Source: JBKCUK01 sp046318415
GTDB taxonomy: Bacteria > Pseudomonadota > Alphaproteobacteria > Caedimonadales > Caedimonadaceae
NCBI GenBank assembly: GCA_046318415.1
Contig: JBKCUK010000008.1
Location: 1-64,000, forward strand
Reading direction: 5' to 3'
Length of the DNA stretch: 64,000 bases
Position numbers and translations under genes: made by a program. Each line of letters begins with the position of its first letter. Within the stretch, counting starts at the first letter, position 1. The notes beneath the pieces are model-generated. The model saw only the letters and a program-made list of their open reading frames with translations. It ran no database searches and was not told where the DNA came from. This document shows positions 9,068 to 16,672 of the stretch, piece after piece.

Positions 9068-9688
9068 ATGGGATTAACGCTTATCAGCGCGCCCGCGCAA
9101 GAGCCAATCTCACTTGTCGAATCAAAAGTCTATTTGCGGGTCGATCACGATGCCGAAGATCGACTGATCGAACATTTCATCAAATGCGCACGCCAAGCTG
9201 TCGAGGCTTACACCGCACGTTCTCTTATGGTGCAAACCTGGCAGATGAGCGTTAATTCGGGCTATGGCAGCATGATCAGCAGTAGTGAGTACCTCAATGG
9301 CATTCAAAGTAAAGGCGGGGGTGGCATCGAGTTGGCGCGATCTCCGTTTGTTGAATTGATGAAGGCTCCTCTTTTGGTAGACGAATATGGGCGGCGCGAG
9401 ATTCATGACTATCGCCTGGATACGGCGGGCCGCGTGGCGCGGATTCATTTTGGTGCTTCCCTTGCCCAATTCTTGAGTGGTCAGGGCCACCTGGAGATCC
9501 TCTTTAAAGCAGGTTACGGCGAGCAACCCGGCGATGTCCCAGCCCCTTTGCGCCAGGCCATTATCATGGTTGTCGCCGATCTTTACGAAAGACGGCAAAG
9601 CGCCAATGATAATGCCTTCATCGCACCGGTATTAAATGATCCCGTTATTCAAATCATACGCCCCTATCGTGTGACACGCATGCTCTAG
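9068..9688 (+). CDS. Head-tail connector protein (gp6 / phiE125 gp8-like)
   Basis: This 206-residue protein begins with ISAPAQEPISLVESKVYLRVDHDAEDRLI and continues with ARQAVEAYTARSLM, the hallmark N-terminal region of phage connector proteins of the phiE125 gp8/HK97 gp6 type. The C-terminal part contains LRQAIIMVVADLYERRQ and a terminal IIRPYRVTRM, also typical. Its role is to dock below the portal. Position just after the capsid gene supports the call. A good GGGAGAA site precedes the start. It corresponds in order to orfg6 of the Rhodobacter gene transfer agent. Confidence 0.85.
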   Translation: MGLTLISAPAQEPISLVESKVYLRVDHDAEDRLIEHFIKCARQAVEAYTARSLMVQTWQMSVNSGYGSMISSSEYLNGIQSKGGGGIELARSPFVELMKAPLLVDEYGRREIHDYRLDTAGRVARIHFGASLAQFLSGQGHLEILFKAGYGEQPGDVPAPLRQAIIMVVADLYERRQSANDNAFIAPVLNDPVIQIIRPYRVTRML

Positions 9689-9733
9689 CGCGGGTAATCC
9701 AACAGCTTAAAACAACAAAAGACGAGGAACACA

Positions 9734-10138
9734 ATGGGCACTCTCATGGCGCGCCTTCGCCAGCGCGTGCGTTTGCAAACACGGCGCCTAGAATCCGATG
9801 ACCAGGGCGGATATAGGGAAAGATGGCAAGACCTGGGCGAATTTTGGGCTGAACTCACCCCCCAGCGAGGAGTGGGGCCTCATCATGCGCAAAACCTGGG
9901 ACAGCAGCTTCAGGTGCAACCCAGTGCGGCGCTGGTCTATGGTGTGGTTTTTCGAATCCCCACCCCTGTCACTGCAGAATCCCGCCTGATATGGCGCGAT
10001 AAGGTGTTAAGTGTCATCGGTGAGCCCATGGTCAATGAACGGGCGCAAACCATTGAACTCATCGTGGCGCAGATCAAGAAAGAAACACCCCTTGCCAACC
10101 AACCCCAGGAACAAGAGGAACAACGCGATGCTTTATAA
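9734..10138 (+). CDS. Phage head closure / head-tail adaptor protein
   Basis: The 134-residue product has the small beta-barrel head-closure pattern: a basic start (LRQRVRLQTRRLESDDQGGY), WQDLGEFWAELTPQRG, and a later RLIWRDKVLSVIGEP segment. This matches the Phage_H_T_join/SPP1 gp16 family, which seals the connector. It is in the expected order after the connector gene and overlaps the next gene by 11 bp. The Gln-rich C-terminus is unremarkable. Confidence 0.82.
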   Translation: MGTLMARLRQRVRLQTRRLESDDQGGYRERWQDLGEFWAELTPQRGVGPHHAQNLGQQLQVQPSAALVYGVVFRIPTPVTAESRLIWRDKVLSVIGEPMVNERAQTIELIVAQIKKETPLANQPQEQEEQRDAL

Positions 10139-10505
10139 GATTCTATTGTCCTGTTTTGAGGATCTTGTGGTGAATGAAAAAAAGGTCGCGTTCTATGTCC
10201 AGACACCACGCGATGCCGTGTCACCCTATGTGGAGGTCCATATTCTTGAGGCCATTGAGGGTACTTTTGCTGAGTCTTCCCTGGTGAAAGCTAAGCTTCG
10301 GGCTGTGAGCCGCTATACCGGTGATCAAGAGATCGAAACGCTGGTCCAGCAGCTGCGCCAAAAGCTGGAGGGCAATTCGTTTATATCTGAACGTGCCGTG
10401 GCGTGTGCCAAGATCCAGTGCTGCACCCGGAAGGTGCTTAATGATGGCGTCACCCGAACGGCTGATCTTGAGGTGCATTTCATGCTGCGCAAGGTCGCAA
10501 ATTAA
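10128..10505 (+). CDS. Probable tail-completion / tail terminator protein (DUF3168-like)
   Basis: The 125-residue product starts LYKILLSCFEDLVVNEKKVAFYV, includes PYVEVHILEAIEGTFAESS, and ends VTRTADLEVHFMLRKVAN. Position after head closure, size and mixed alpha/beta pattern fit the tail terminator (gp17/DUF3168/GTA orfg8) slot, but the sequence match is weak by eye. I chose the ATG at 10128, which overlaps the previous stop in the same way as the portal/protease pair. Alternative: an undefined phage protein. Confidence 0.55.
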   Translation: MLYKILLSCFEDLVVNEKKVAFYVQTPRDAVSPYVEVHILEAIEGTFAESSLVKAKLRAVSRYTGDQEIETLVQQLRQKLEGNSFISERAVACAKIQCCTRKVLNDGVTRTADLEVHFMLRKVAN

Positions 10506-10520
10506 TGATAGGAGGCTCAC

Positions 10521-10652
10521 ATGCACGATAATTCCCAAAGGACTTTGCCCGATTTTGATCGTGATGAGGAAGTCATGGTCGCTTTGGAACGTTATTTTTT
10601 GTTACATACACTCTCACGTCCCCTTCCAGCACCCCGCTGGGCAGAGTGGTAA
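10521..10652 (+). CDS. Small phage-cassette protein, 43 residues
   Basis: A 44-codon frame starts at 10521 after an excellent AGGAGG site with 6-nt spacing, 15 bp after the previous stop, and is followed 15 bp later by the next gene. The product is acidic at the N-terminus and ends in an aromatic stretch (ERYFLLHTLSRPLPAPRW). The spacing and ribosome-binding site make it a real gene. It could be a small tail chaperone-like protein, but nothing in the sequence proves that. Confidence 0.6.
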   Translation: MHDNSQRTLPDFDRDEEVMVALERYFLLHTLSRPLPAPRWAEW

Positions 10653-10667
10653 GGAAAGGGGGGCGCA

Positions 10668-11177
10668 ATGGAGACGGTTTTAACACTTTCTGGAGTGGAT
10701 TTTCCCCCCACATCTGCTAGGGGTTGCAAACAAACCTTAACGCTGGTGGAAAATGGACGGATGCTCCGCACCATCAATGGTGATTTGCACTTTGTGGGGG
10801 GAGGACCTTCCAAGTATCACTCGGTGATTGAATGCCAGGATAAGATTGCCCCCTCCTTGAACAAAGTCACTCGGGGGTCTTTGCTGACCGTGGGGTGTAT
10901 TCAGCGCTTATCTCAAACCCTACCTAAAGGCGAGACTGAGGTGATCCTTGAGCGCGAGGCGATTCCGGACTCAATTCTCGCCATGACAAAAGATCGCGAG
11001 ACCATAGGAGGACTGATGGTTATTGACGGGCGTCATGTTGGCCTTCCAAGCCCTCAGGACCAGGATATCTTTATTAGCTATCGCCCCCATTTGAAAATGC
11101 GGGTCAAGCGCTTAAGCCTGCAGACGGATGAATGGGGCTTGGGCGTTGGCTGGCAGCTTGAAGTGGAGGAGGTATGA
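10668..11177 (+). CDS. Phage-cassette protein of unknown function, probably tail structural
   Basis: The 169-residue product is predicted beta-rich with alternating hydrophobic strands (INGDLHFVGGG, GSLLTVGCIQRL, KMRVKRLSLQTDEWGLGVG). It has no signal peptide or membrane segment. A strong purine-rich site precedes the ATG. It sits where a tail tube or distal tail protein would be expected, but I do not recognise the family. It is the last gene before the inverted transporter gene, ending 48 bp from that gene's stop. Confidence 0.6.
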   Translation: METVLTLSGVDFPPTSARGCKQTLTLVENGRMLRTINGDLHFVGGGPSKYHSVIECQDKIAPSLNKVTRGSLLTVGCIQRLSQTLPKGETEVILEREAIPDSILAMTKDRETIGGLMVIDGRHVGLPSPQDQDIFISYRPHLKMRVKRLSLQTDEWGLGVGWQLEVEEV

Positions 11178-11184
11178 GGCCAAA

Positions 11185-11219
11185 GGCTGCATCCTGGGTG
11201 ACAAGGCCAGGGTGCAGCC
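11185..11219. terminator. GC-rich hairpin between convergent genes
   Basis: A stem of 7 + 5 bp interrupted by a T-G wobble (11185-11197 with 11207-11219, 9-nt loop) lies between the convergent phage gene and the transporter gene. No U-tract follows on either strand, so it is a possible weak or Rho-linked end signal rather than a clear intrinsic terminator. Confidence 0.45.
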
Positions 11220-11225
11220 GACCTG

Positions 11226-12167
11226 TTAATGCTTTGCTTTATGGGTTTCGTAGTACGCAATGGCAAAGGTGCTGGGAATAATAATCCCCATACCCAGAAG
11301 ATGCCATTGATCCAGAGTTTCCGAGAAGAAGATAAACCCGAAAAAGCTTGCAAAAATGAGTTCTGCATAGCGAAACGGCGCTAAGGCCGATACATCCGTT
11401 GCGGCAAAAGCCTTCAATAAAAAGAACAAAATCAAGTTCGCACCGCTTCCCAACAGGAACAGCAAACCAATCTCGCGCCAAGTGGGATGCACCCATACCT
11501 GAAGCGCAGGATAAAGGCCAATCAACGCCGTTCCGATGGCGATGAAAAACAGCATGGAAAGACTAGATTCCTGGACCACCATTTTTTTATTCACAATGTC
11601 ACTTAAGGCAAATAAAACGGCAGCACACAAAAGGTAAAGGGTGCCATTGCTGCCGGAAATAAAGGAATGCCACCAGTTGGTTGTGCCTGCCTCGCCTGTG
11701 ACGACCACCATAATGCCTGCAAATCCCGCAAGGGTGGCCAGCGTCCGCTGCCAGCCGACGGTTTCACCCAAAAACACATACGCCATGGGCAGGACAAATA
11801 ACGGCACAGTCAAAGCCATGGTACTGACCACGGCGAGCGGCACCATGGTCACACCCGTCGCCCAGCAGGCGATGGCCCCAAAAAGCAACAATGAGCGCAG
11901 ACCATGAATCTTGAGGTAGGGCGTCTTAAAAGCCGCAACCCCTCCCTTGGCCATAAAGGGAATCAGGGTGAAGGCCGCGAAAAAATAGCGACAAAAGGTG
12001 ATCTCAAAGGGAGGTAGGCGATGGCCTAAAACCCGCATGAGAATGTCATTCATATTACTAATCAGTGACACAATCAGAATCCAAAACACCCCCTGAAGGT
12101 AGCCTTTAGAGCGAAACCAAGAGAGACCTTGGGCAATTTTGCCATTGTTTGCAGAGAAAGATGACAT
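11226..12167 (-). CDS. EamA / DMT-superfamily transporter
   Basis: The 313-residue membrane protein has ten hydrophobic segments in two repeats of five, the EamA plan. Family-like segments are LISNMNDILMR, FCRYFFAAFTLIPF, AYVFLGETVGWQR near the end of the first repeat and FRYAELIFASFFGFIFFSE in the second. Substrates of this superfamily are metabolites; one Rickettsia member transports S-adenosylmethionine, but substrate cannot be read here. The start at 12167 has GAGGA upstream; 12191 is an alternative. It lies inverted inside the phage cassette, between two cassette genes read on the plus strand. Confidence 0.85.
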   Translation of the reverse strand: MSSFSANNGKIAQGLSWFRSKGYLQGVFWILIVSLISNMNDILMRVLGHRLPPFEITFCRYFFAAFTLIPFMAKGGVAAFKTPYLKIHGLRSLLLFGAIACWATGVTMVPLAVVSTMALTVPLFVLPMAYVFLGETVGWQRTLATLAGFAGIMVVVTGEAGTTNWWHSFISGSNGTLYLLCAAVLFALSDIVNKKMVVQESSLSMLFFIAIGTALIGLYPALQVWVHPTWREIGLLFLLGSGANLILFFLLKAFAATDVSALAPFRYAELIFASFFGFIFFSETLDQWHLLGMGIIIPSTFAIAYYETHKAKH

Positions 12168-12243
12168 CAGAAAATCCTCGTTAACGCACAACTAATGCGC
12201 ACATTCGCAAAAAATGTCGAGGAAAAAAGCAGGGGGGAAGTTC

Positions 12244-14145
12244 ATGAAGTTCTGTAATGCCTGGGCTGAGGCAGATCGCGCTCAGGATATTCTCCAAGAG
12301 GGTCGCGAAGATTTGCCGATCTTTTCTCTTGCGCTTCTTGAGCGCGAGGGAGGTGTGCCCCTGTTGACGGTGACAACCACGGCTGAGGCGGTGGAGAAAG
12401 TCGGGGTGAATGCTGCCTTTGTCTTTGGCTTGAAGTCGGAAAATGCTGTGAGTGTTCAATTTTTAGGACGCTTGGCAACGCTACCCCGTCTTCTTGAGCC
12501 TGGTCTGGTGGAGGTCGTCTTTCAGGCGCAAAGTGGTTCTTGCATGGATGCGCTTGATGAGATTGTGCAAAGATTGCAACAGCGTCCAGAATGGAGTCCT
12601 TATTATAGCAAATCAGAGACCGATGGGTCGTCACTCTTTGAGGTTCTTGAGAGTACTCCCCACCACGTGTACTGGCCGCGCCATAATCTTGAGGTGCGCC
12701 TGAGCGGTCTTTTGTCGGGATCCTCCAGCCTTAGCTTTACAACGACGGAACTGCCAAGCCCTGTGAGGCTCGCCATGGTGGGAACCCCCCTTGGTGAGCT
12801 TGAGGTCCGCCTTCGGGCCCAGTGGTTGCAGGGGTATGAAGGACTCTTTGAGTTGGGCCCCCTCATCGCAGCCCGATTTCCGGGGGGTATGATGCACACC
12901 TTGACGCCCCAACATCTGTTGCGTTCCTGGTGGCAAACGGGACAGCGCTTGGGGCGCAGTGGCTACTGGGTGGAGGAGGCCAGCCTCACCAAGTTTACCC
13001 CGCCGCTGACAGGGGGACTGAATTTGTATCCGCAGATGACCCAGCCCCTTCGCGTTGCCCCTGAAGATTCTTTGAATGATCCGCAAAAGCCAAGGGCACT
13101 GCAAAGATTGCCCAAAACCTGGCTGCGGCCAAAACTGCGCCTTGGCTGGCGGTTGCGCCAACCTCGGGTGGAAACGCTGTCCTTGAAACTCACACAGCGT
13201 CTTATAAGCCCAATGCCCCTTAAACTTCGCCACAAAAAACTCAGCATGACCCTGCAGAATTTAGGTGAACACGAAACAACGCCCCACTGGCGGCCTGGTT
13301 GGGGATATGGGCTGGGGCAGTTTGTGATTCATGGGGGGCAACTGTATTCCTGTCTCACACCCCATATTTCACGCCCTTCTTTTACCGAAGATGCTGCATT
13401 TTGGCGGCTTTACCCCTATCGGCCACGGCAGGTGGCCATCCTTCGCAGTGGAAGTTTTTTTCGAACGGGCGAGGGGCGTAAAGCGCTGCTTCACGCTGTG
13501 ACCATTGCAAAAGTTCACCTTTTAGCCTCCAGAAGATGCTTGAGGGCCACCTTCGAGCTACCGGAAGAGTCATTCTGGCAGGTGAATGTGGATCAAAGAA
13601 TGAGTCTGTTTGGGCCAGATCTTCCTGGCGGACGCCTTCTTGGCAAAGTGGTTGAAGTTAAAATCATTTTGGACGGAATCACCAATCAACGCAGGGCCCT
13701 GGTGACCCTTGCATGCTGTCTTGAGTCAGAAAAACCTGCAGAAAAAACCTACGTTCCCTTGCCAAGTTATGGTCAAGAGGGCGTGCTGGCGGCCGAAAAT
13801 AGCGCAGCTGATGCTCAAGAAATTGAGCACCTCATGCATCAATTGGAAAGTCAGGCGTTGGATGACCCGCTGCAATTGCCCGAGTTTTTAGGGCCAGCCG
13901 ATCTGATCGAAACCCTGACAATTCTAAATTCTTCCGATCAGCAAGAGGCTTATCTAAAGGACCGTGAATATCCCAAGTCGCAGAATCTTACTGCGTTGCT
14001 TCGCGATGTGCCAACTGAAGTCGAGATTCGCCTGCGAAGTCTGCGACCCATGCCACAGATCCACACCCACTATGAATGTCACCTGGACATGCCTGCATTC
14101 TCAGCAGAAGGGTTCAATTTTAATCTAGGGAAGGAAAACCCATGA
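12244..14145 (+). CDS. Large phage-cassette tail/baseplate-like protein with a CBM5/12-like segment
   Basis: The 633-residue product has no signal peptide. Residues about 347-393 carry spaced aromatics (HWRPGWGYGLGQFVIHGGQL, then YSCLTPH and FWRLYPY), the pattern of short CBM5/12 chitin-binding-like modules often found in phage fibres. The remainder is not recognised; the N-terminal half looks globular and mixed. The start at 12244 follows GGGGGGAAG. It overlaps the next gene by ATGA, so they are coupled. A structural tail or fibre role is inferred from position and the module. Only about 75 bp separate it from the divergent transporter gene, so any promoter must be compact. Confidence 0.6.
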   Translation: MKFCNAWAEADRAQDILQEGREDLPIFSLALLEREGGVPLLTVTTTAEAVEKVGVNAAFVFGLKSENAVSVQFLGRLATLPRLLEPGLVEVVFQAQSGSCMDALDEIVQRLQQRPEWSPYYSKSETDGSSLFEVLESTPHHVYWPRHNLEVRLSGLLSGSSSLSFTTTELPSPVRLAMVGTPLGELEVRLRAQWLQGYEGLFELGPLIAARFPGGMMHTLTPQHLLRSWWQTGQRLGRSGYWVEEASLTKFTPPLTGGLNLYPQMTQPLRVAPEDSLNDPQKPRALQRLPKTWLRPKLRLGWRLRQPRVETLSLKLTQRLISPMPLKLRHKKLSMTLQNLGEHETTPHWRPGWGYGLGQFVIHGGQLYSCLTPHISRPSFTEDAAFWRLYPYRPRQVAILRSGSFFRTGEGRKALLHAVTIAKVHLLASRRCLRATFELPEESFWQVNVDQRMSLFGPDLPGGRLLGKVVEVKIILDGITNQRRALVTLACCLESEKPAEKTYVPLPSYGQEGVLAAENSAADAQEIEHLMHQLESQALDDPLQLPEFLGPADLIETLTILNSSDQQEAYLKDREYPKSQNLTALLRDVPTEVEIRLRSLRPMPQIHTHYECHLDMPAFSAEGFNFNLGKENP

Positions 14146-15017
14146 GCGTTGATTTGCGCCTGCGTACGGTGACAGTGCCAGGATATCCTGAACAAAACCA
14201 GTCTCCTTTGGATTATTCAGCTGCCCCTGGGGCCTTTCTCACCACGAAGGCAGATAAAATAGGGGAGTGGGTTGCAGAGTGTGAAGCACCCGGGCGTTTC
14301 ATCACCCTTCAGGTGAAAATTATATTCCAACCCTTGGCTAAGGGAAACTGTACCATCCAACTGATGGACCGTGGGCGGGCGGTGGGTGCCGAAAATGCCT
14401 ATGGAAGTTCTCTTTCTTGGTCTGGGATTGGGATCAAGAATAGTGGCAAGTTTTGTTCGCGTGTTGGTTTGCAAGTCCTGGGTCATGCCAAGCTGCGCCA
14501 GCGGTCACGGGATGTGTTTCTCTCAAAGGATGACCTTGTTCAGCAGCCAGGTGAGTTGCTGTTTGCCAAAACCTTCAGCCACAGTCTTGGCCGACAGTTT
14601 GTCTTGCATCGTCAAGTGCTGGCCCAAGGGGAAGAGATGGTGCGTCTCATGCCGGGTGGCATTGGCGGCGTCAATACCACCGTCGTTTTTCCCTATGGAG
14701 GCGTCATCGATGCGGACCTGAACCTGAGCCATATTGCCCAGGCCTATGGCTTTATTTCCACAAAAAATCTGTCGGCAACAACGCTGAATCTTTTATCCCT
14801 TGCGCAGATGAGGGATCTACGCGATCAAGCGCCCGTGGTGATCGCGGATGCATCACCCCATCAGCTTCCAACCTCGCTGGCCGAGGATATCCAAACGGGG
14901 CAGTGTCATTTCGGCCTTAAAACAGACCAAGGCGTGCAGCGGTTTGTCAGCTTTGGTTGGCGGGTGGTGGACCAGGGGAACGCGCTTCTTGAGCTTGACT
15001 TTCACAACAACGACTAG
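14142..15017 (+). CDS. Phage-cassette protein of unknown function
   Basis: The 291-residue product is soluble and beta-rich, with segments such as GRFITLQVKIIFQPLA, GSSLSWSGIGIKNSGKF and VNTTVVFPYGGVIDADLNL. No catalytic motif is seen. It starts inside the stop of the preceding gene (ATGA) and is followed 11 bp later by a fibre-like gene, so it probably belongs to the tail tip. I do not recognise a family. Confidence 0.6.
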   Translation: MSVDLRLRTVTVPGYPEQNQSPLDYSAAPGAFLTTKADKIGEWVAECEAPGRFITLQVKIIFQPLAKGNCTIQLMDRGRAVGAENAYGSSLSWSGIGIKNSGKFCSRVGLQVLGHAKLRQRSRDVFLSKDDLVQQPGELLFAKTFSHSLGRQFVLHRQVLAQGEEMVRLMPGGIGGVNTTVVFPYGGVIDADLNLSHIAQAYGFISTKNLSATTLNLLSLAQMRDLRDQAPVVIADASPHQLPTSLAEDIQTGQCHFGLKTDQGVQRFVSFGWRVVDQGNALLELDFHNND

Positions 15018-15028
15018 GGAGGAACATC

Positions 15029-15604
15029 ATGCCGTTGATTTATCGTCGGGATAAGGGGATACCCCTGACCATGGAGGAATTGGATGGCAATTTCCAGTTT
15101 TTGCATGATCGACTGGCACTAGTGGAGCAGCTGGGGCAAGACAGCGGTGGCGCGCCTGGGTTTACTATAGAACAACAGGGGGATGTGCTGATTTTTAGAG
15201 GTGCCGACCGCCAGACCCTTGGTCAGTTTCGCATTCCCATCCCCCACTTAAGTCCCCGTGGCACCTGGCAGCCGCAAACGACCTATGCCGTGCTGGACCT
15301 TGTGCATGCAGAAGGCGGAAGTTATGTCTGCAAAACCGCCCATACCAGCACGTCCTTTGCGGGCGATCGGGCACACTGGCAGCCGCTTCTAGCCGCCTCA
15401 GGCAAAGACCTGGAAAGCTTGAATCAAACAGGTGAGGCCACCAAATCTACAGAAACAGCTTTGCCCATTTACGATTGGGCCACATTGCCTAACCCGGCTC
15501 CTGGGCTCATGGTCGTTGTTGCTGATACGGAGGGGCCCGCAGTACTCGTGGCCATGGGACAAAAATGGTGGACGTTGGCCACCGGTTGCGCTCTGCAAAA
15601 GTAA
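15029..15604 (+). CDS. Short tail-fibre-like protein with CBM5/12-like module
   Basis: The 191-residue product starts with a phage-fibre type N-terminus (MPLIYRRDKGIPLTMEELDG). Residues 78-120 contain GTWQPQTTYAVLDLV, GSYVCKTAH and HWQPL, the W-Y-G-Y-C-H-W spacing of CBM5/12-like modules. The C-terminus (YDWATLPNPAPGLMVVVAD, then KWWTLATG) resembles short phage end domains. I infer a surface-binding fibre component. A GGGAGG site precedes the start. Confidence 0.65.
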   Translation: MPLIYRRDKGIPLTMEELDGNFQFLHDRLALVEQLGQDSGGAPGFTIEQQGDVLIFRGADRQTLGQFRIPIPHLSPRGTWQPQTTYAVLDLVHAEGGSYVCKTAHTSTSFAGDRAHWQPLLAASGKDLESLNQTGEATKSTETALPIYDWATLPNPAPGLMVVVADTEGPAVLVAMGQKWWTLATGCALQK

Positions 15605-15621
15605 AATCAGGGAGGATGATC

Positions 15622-16077
15622 ATGCAACTCGCACCAGGTTTTTCAGACTATTCCGAGCAGGATTTAGAGATCATGGCGCGCACCATTTACGGGGAAGCTC
15701 GCGGTGAGTATGCCCGTGCAGAGGGTGGACTTGCAGCCCTTATTGGCGTTGCCAATGTGATCCTCAATCGCTGGCATATGGGGGGATACGGCCAAACCCT
15801 TGCTGAAGTGTGCACCAAGCCCTATCAATTTTCTTGTTGGAACATCAGGGATCCCAACCGGCGTCTGATCGAGCAAGTGGCTTCCTCAGATGCTGTTTTT
15901 GGCGTTTGTGCCGAGGTTGCCCGTTATGTGGTCGAGGGGCGCTGGCCCGACCTCACCCAGGGCGCCGACCATTACCATGCCAAGTCCATGAAACAACTGC
16001 CAAAATGGGCGGTGGGTGTGCGACCCCGCGCTCAGCTTGGGGGACATGTTTTTTATCGTCTTAAGACAAACGCTTAA
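15622..16077 (+). CDS. SleB-type cell wall hydrolase (endolysin-like)
   Basis: The 151-residue product matches the Hydrolase_2/SleB family, which cleaves the glycan strand of peptidoglycan: MARTIYGEARGE with the catalytic Glu near residue 27, IGVANVILNRW, CTKPYQFSCW, and ADHYHAKSMKQLPKWA. There is no signal peptide, as expected when a holin releases it. I chose the ATG at 15622, 6 nt after GGAGG, over the ATG at 15616, which touches that site. The neighbouring holin-like gene supports a lysis role. Confidence 0.88.
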   Translation: MQLAPGFSDYSEQDLEIMARTIYGEARGEYARAEGGLAALIGVANVILNRWHMGGYGQTLAEVCTKPYQFSCWNIRDPNRRLIEQVASSDAVFGVCAEVARYVVEGRWPDLTQGADHYHAKSMKQLPKWAVGVRPRAQLGGHVFYRLKTNA

Positions 16078-16087
16078 GGAGGAAACC

Positions 16088-16630
16088 ATGCCAGCACCTG
16101 TTGTTACTGCGGCTTTGACCCTTGCGGAACTTGCGCCTGTCATTGCCAGGTGGTTTAGTGATGGTAATACGGAAACGCCAAGCGGCCAGCGTATTGCCTC
16201 AAAAGTTATTGATTTAGCGAAACAAATTTCTGGCTCCCATGATGCGATCAGTGCTGCAAAAATCCTACAGAACGATCCAAAATTGTTGATTGAATTCCAG
16301 ATGATGATCCTGAAGATGGATCAAGAGATGGAGGTTGCGTATTTAAGAGATCGGGCTGACGCCCGGGCCAGGGATGCTGCGTTGGCATCAGCAGGACGCC
16401 AAAATATTCGTGCCGATATTATGGTCACCTGTGCCGCCCTTGGCCTGGTGGCGTGCTTGATCTCATTGGGCGTTTATCAAGAGAATCTGCCCGGTGAAGC
16501 GGTCGGTATTATCTCAACCATTGCCGGTATTTTCGGCGCGTGTTTGAAAGATGCCTACGCCTTTGAGTTTGGGTCTTCAAGGGGCAGCAAAGCCAAAGAC
16601 ATGACCATGCTGCTCACCGCTGGACGTTAG
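16088..16630 (+). CDS. Holin-like membrane protein
   Basis: The 180-residue product has a soluble helical N-terminus with acidic and basic residues and two C-terminal membrane segments (IMVTCAALGLVACLISLGV and AVGIISTIAGIFGACL), then a charged tail. This layout resembles phage holins of the 3TM/alphaproteobacterial type. Its location directly after the SleB hydrolase supports a lysis pair. AGGAGGAAACC precedes the ATG at 16088. It closes the cassette. Confidence 0.6.
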   Translation: MPAPVVTAALTLAELAPVIARWFSDGNTETPSGQRIASKVIDLAKQISGSHDAISAAKILQNDPKLLIEFQMMILKMDQEMEVAYLRDRADARARDAALASAGRQNIRADIMVTCAALGLVACLISLGVYQENLPGEAVGIISTIAGIFGACLKDAYAFEFGSSRGSKAKDMTMLLTAGR

Positions 16631-16636
16631 GGCATA

Positions 16637-16663
16637 CCCAGCAAGGATCATATCTTTGCTGGG
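16637..16663. terminator. Hairpin closing the phage cassette
   Basis: An 8-bp perfect inverted repeat (16637-16644 with 16656-16663, 11-nt loop) lies between the holin-like gene and the convergent exported-protein gene. No immediate U-tract follows, so intrinsic termination is uncertain. Confidence 0.4.
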
Positions 16664-16672
16664 GAGCTTCCA

